Shown: positions 5,711-6,487 of the stretch, piece by piece | How the letters are laid out: each line of letters starts with the position of its first letter | Numbering within the stretch: the first letter of the stretch is position 1 | From: an uncultured Eubacteriales bacterium | GTDB lineage: Bacteria > Bacillota > Clostridia > TANB77 > CAG-508 | DNA length: 6,487 bases | Assembly (NCBI GenBank): GCA_902760765.1 | Contig: CACWHO010000030.1 | Coordinates: 1-6,487 of the forward strand | Direction of reading: 5' to 3' | Program-made: the position numbers and the translations under genes | Notes under the pieces: generated by a model | What the model was told of the DNA's origin: nothing | Databases searched by the model: none | Seen by the model: only the letters and a program-made list of their open reading frames with translations

Positions 5711-6487
5711 TTATATAATTCTATTTAGATTGCCATTTGTATAATCTTTCCCTTCTAGCCTTGTGCCAGAAGAAACATGATTCAAAATATCATTAATTTC
5801 TTCAACATTTTCATCAATAATATCTATTCTTGCACAATCAATATCAAATGTGTTAGCAGAAATTGAAGTTATTTTAGAATTATAAATTGTAGAAACTGTT
5901 TGAATATTATCAAACAAAATTCTAAAATTCATCTTCATTCTATCTCTTAAATAATAATTATTTTCAGAATTACACATTTCAGTGCAATTAGGATAGCATT
6001 TATTTGATTTACCAGTCAAACAATAATTAATATTCATTAATGGAGTATTACCATAAACAATTAATTCTTTTGGTAAAATTGTATTTTTGCAAAGACTATC
6101 TATAATTTCTTTATCAGATTCAGGAGATATTGTAAATCTATTAATTCCCAAATCTTTTAACTCTTTAATACTATATTTGTTAAAAATATTAAAAGTGTAA
6201 TTTGCAATGATTTCATAATCTTTATTTGCAACAAAATTTTCTAATAATTTTAAATTAGAAATATTTGATATTACAAACCCTTTTACTTTAAATTCGTTTA
6301 AATTATTTTCAATACAATTATAAAACATATTTCTATAATTTGCTCTTAAAATTGTTGGCATGTAAATATATAAATTATGATTATTTTCAAGTATTTTAAT
6401 AATATTTTCATATTTTGAATTCATAAAATATTTTAATGGAATATAAATGTTATCAAATTCACCAAGTTTTGAATAATTATAATCTTC
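5711..6487 (-). CDS. U32 family peptidase-like protein, 5' partial
   Basis: The minus-strand frame stays open to the right edge, so this is the C-terminal 258 residues of a longer protein. The ATG at 6424 is an internal methionine: 21 more in-frame codons precede it (…NIYIPLKYF), and no Shine-Dalgarno sits before it. Recognisable blocks are YIYMPTILRANYRN, FVISNISNLKLLE, IIANYTFNIFN, INRFTISPESD and ELIVYGNTPLM. Four cysteines follow in NYCLTGKSNKCYPNCTEMC, then YYLRDR and a C-terminal EGKDYTNGNLNR. This is the U32 (collagenase-like) pattern; several U32 proteins (UbiU/UbiV, TrhP, RlhA) work in hydroxylation, and UbiU/UbiV bind a [4Fe-4S] cluster through four cysteines. By analogy I infer an iron-sulfur site here; protease activity is unproven. 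The gene converges on nfnB and shares the inverted repeat as its probable terminator. Substrate and exact subfamily cannot be told from this part. Confidence 0.8.
   Translation of the reverse strand, partial: EDYNYSKLGEFDNIYIPLKYFMNSKYENIIKILENNHNLYIYMPTILRANYRNMFYNCIENNLNEFKVKGFVISNISNLKLLENFVANKDYEIIANYTFNIFNKYSIKELKDLGINRFTISPESDKEIIDSLCKNTILPKELIVYGNTPLMNINYCLTGKSNKCYPNCTEMCNSENNYYLRDRMKMNFRILFDNIQTVSTIYNSKITSISANTFDIDCARIDIIDENVEEINDILNHVSSGTRLEGKDYTNGNLNRII

Overview
The window looks like chromosomal housekeeping DNA from a low-GC, anaerobic Firmicute of the class Clostridia. The base composition is very AT-rich. Codons end in A or T, arginine is mostly AGA, and ribosome-binding sites are AAAGGA/GGAGG-like. 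An NfnAB-type bifurcating transhydrogenase next to elongation factor P and a PepP-type peptidase fits a fermentative anaerobe. Genus or family cannot be fixed from the sequence alone; many uncultured gut Clostridia have this composition.

Layout. Positions 1-425 hold the 3' part of a YqeG-type HAD phosphatase whose start lies before the window. A complete prepilin-peptidase-like (A24) integral membrane aspartic protease follows at 474-1226; it has no cysteines. Next come a Xaa-Pro peptidase (1318-2376) and elongation factor P (2533-3099), the latter with its own good promoter and a strong rho-independent terminator. A second promoter appears to be nested in that terminator. It would drive nfnA (3263-4096) and nfnB (4175-5539), the two subunits of the NADH-dependent reduced ferredoxin:NADP+ oxidoreductase. 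A long imperfect inverted repeat (5554-5701) separates nfnB from a convergent minus-strand gene. That gene is the C-terminal part of a U32-family protein with a four-cysteine cluster, and its start lies beyond position 6487.

How the genes work together. PepP and EF-P both deal with proline in proteins: EF-P relieves ribosome stalling at proline runs, and the peptidase removes residues in front of proline. Their adjacency is common in Firmicutes. NfnA and NfnB form one flavin/iron-sulfur complex that couples NADH and reduced ferredoxin to NADPH formation. The other genes have no evident shared pathway.

I see no CRISPR array, transposase, tRNA, rRNA or recognisable defence system. No wholly new system is evident. 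The structural points most worth a second look are the 148-bp inverted repeat between the convergent genes and the promoter overlapping the efp terminator. No gene-free stretch exceeds 300 bases.
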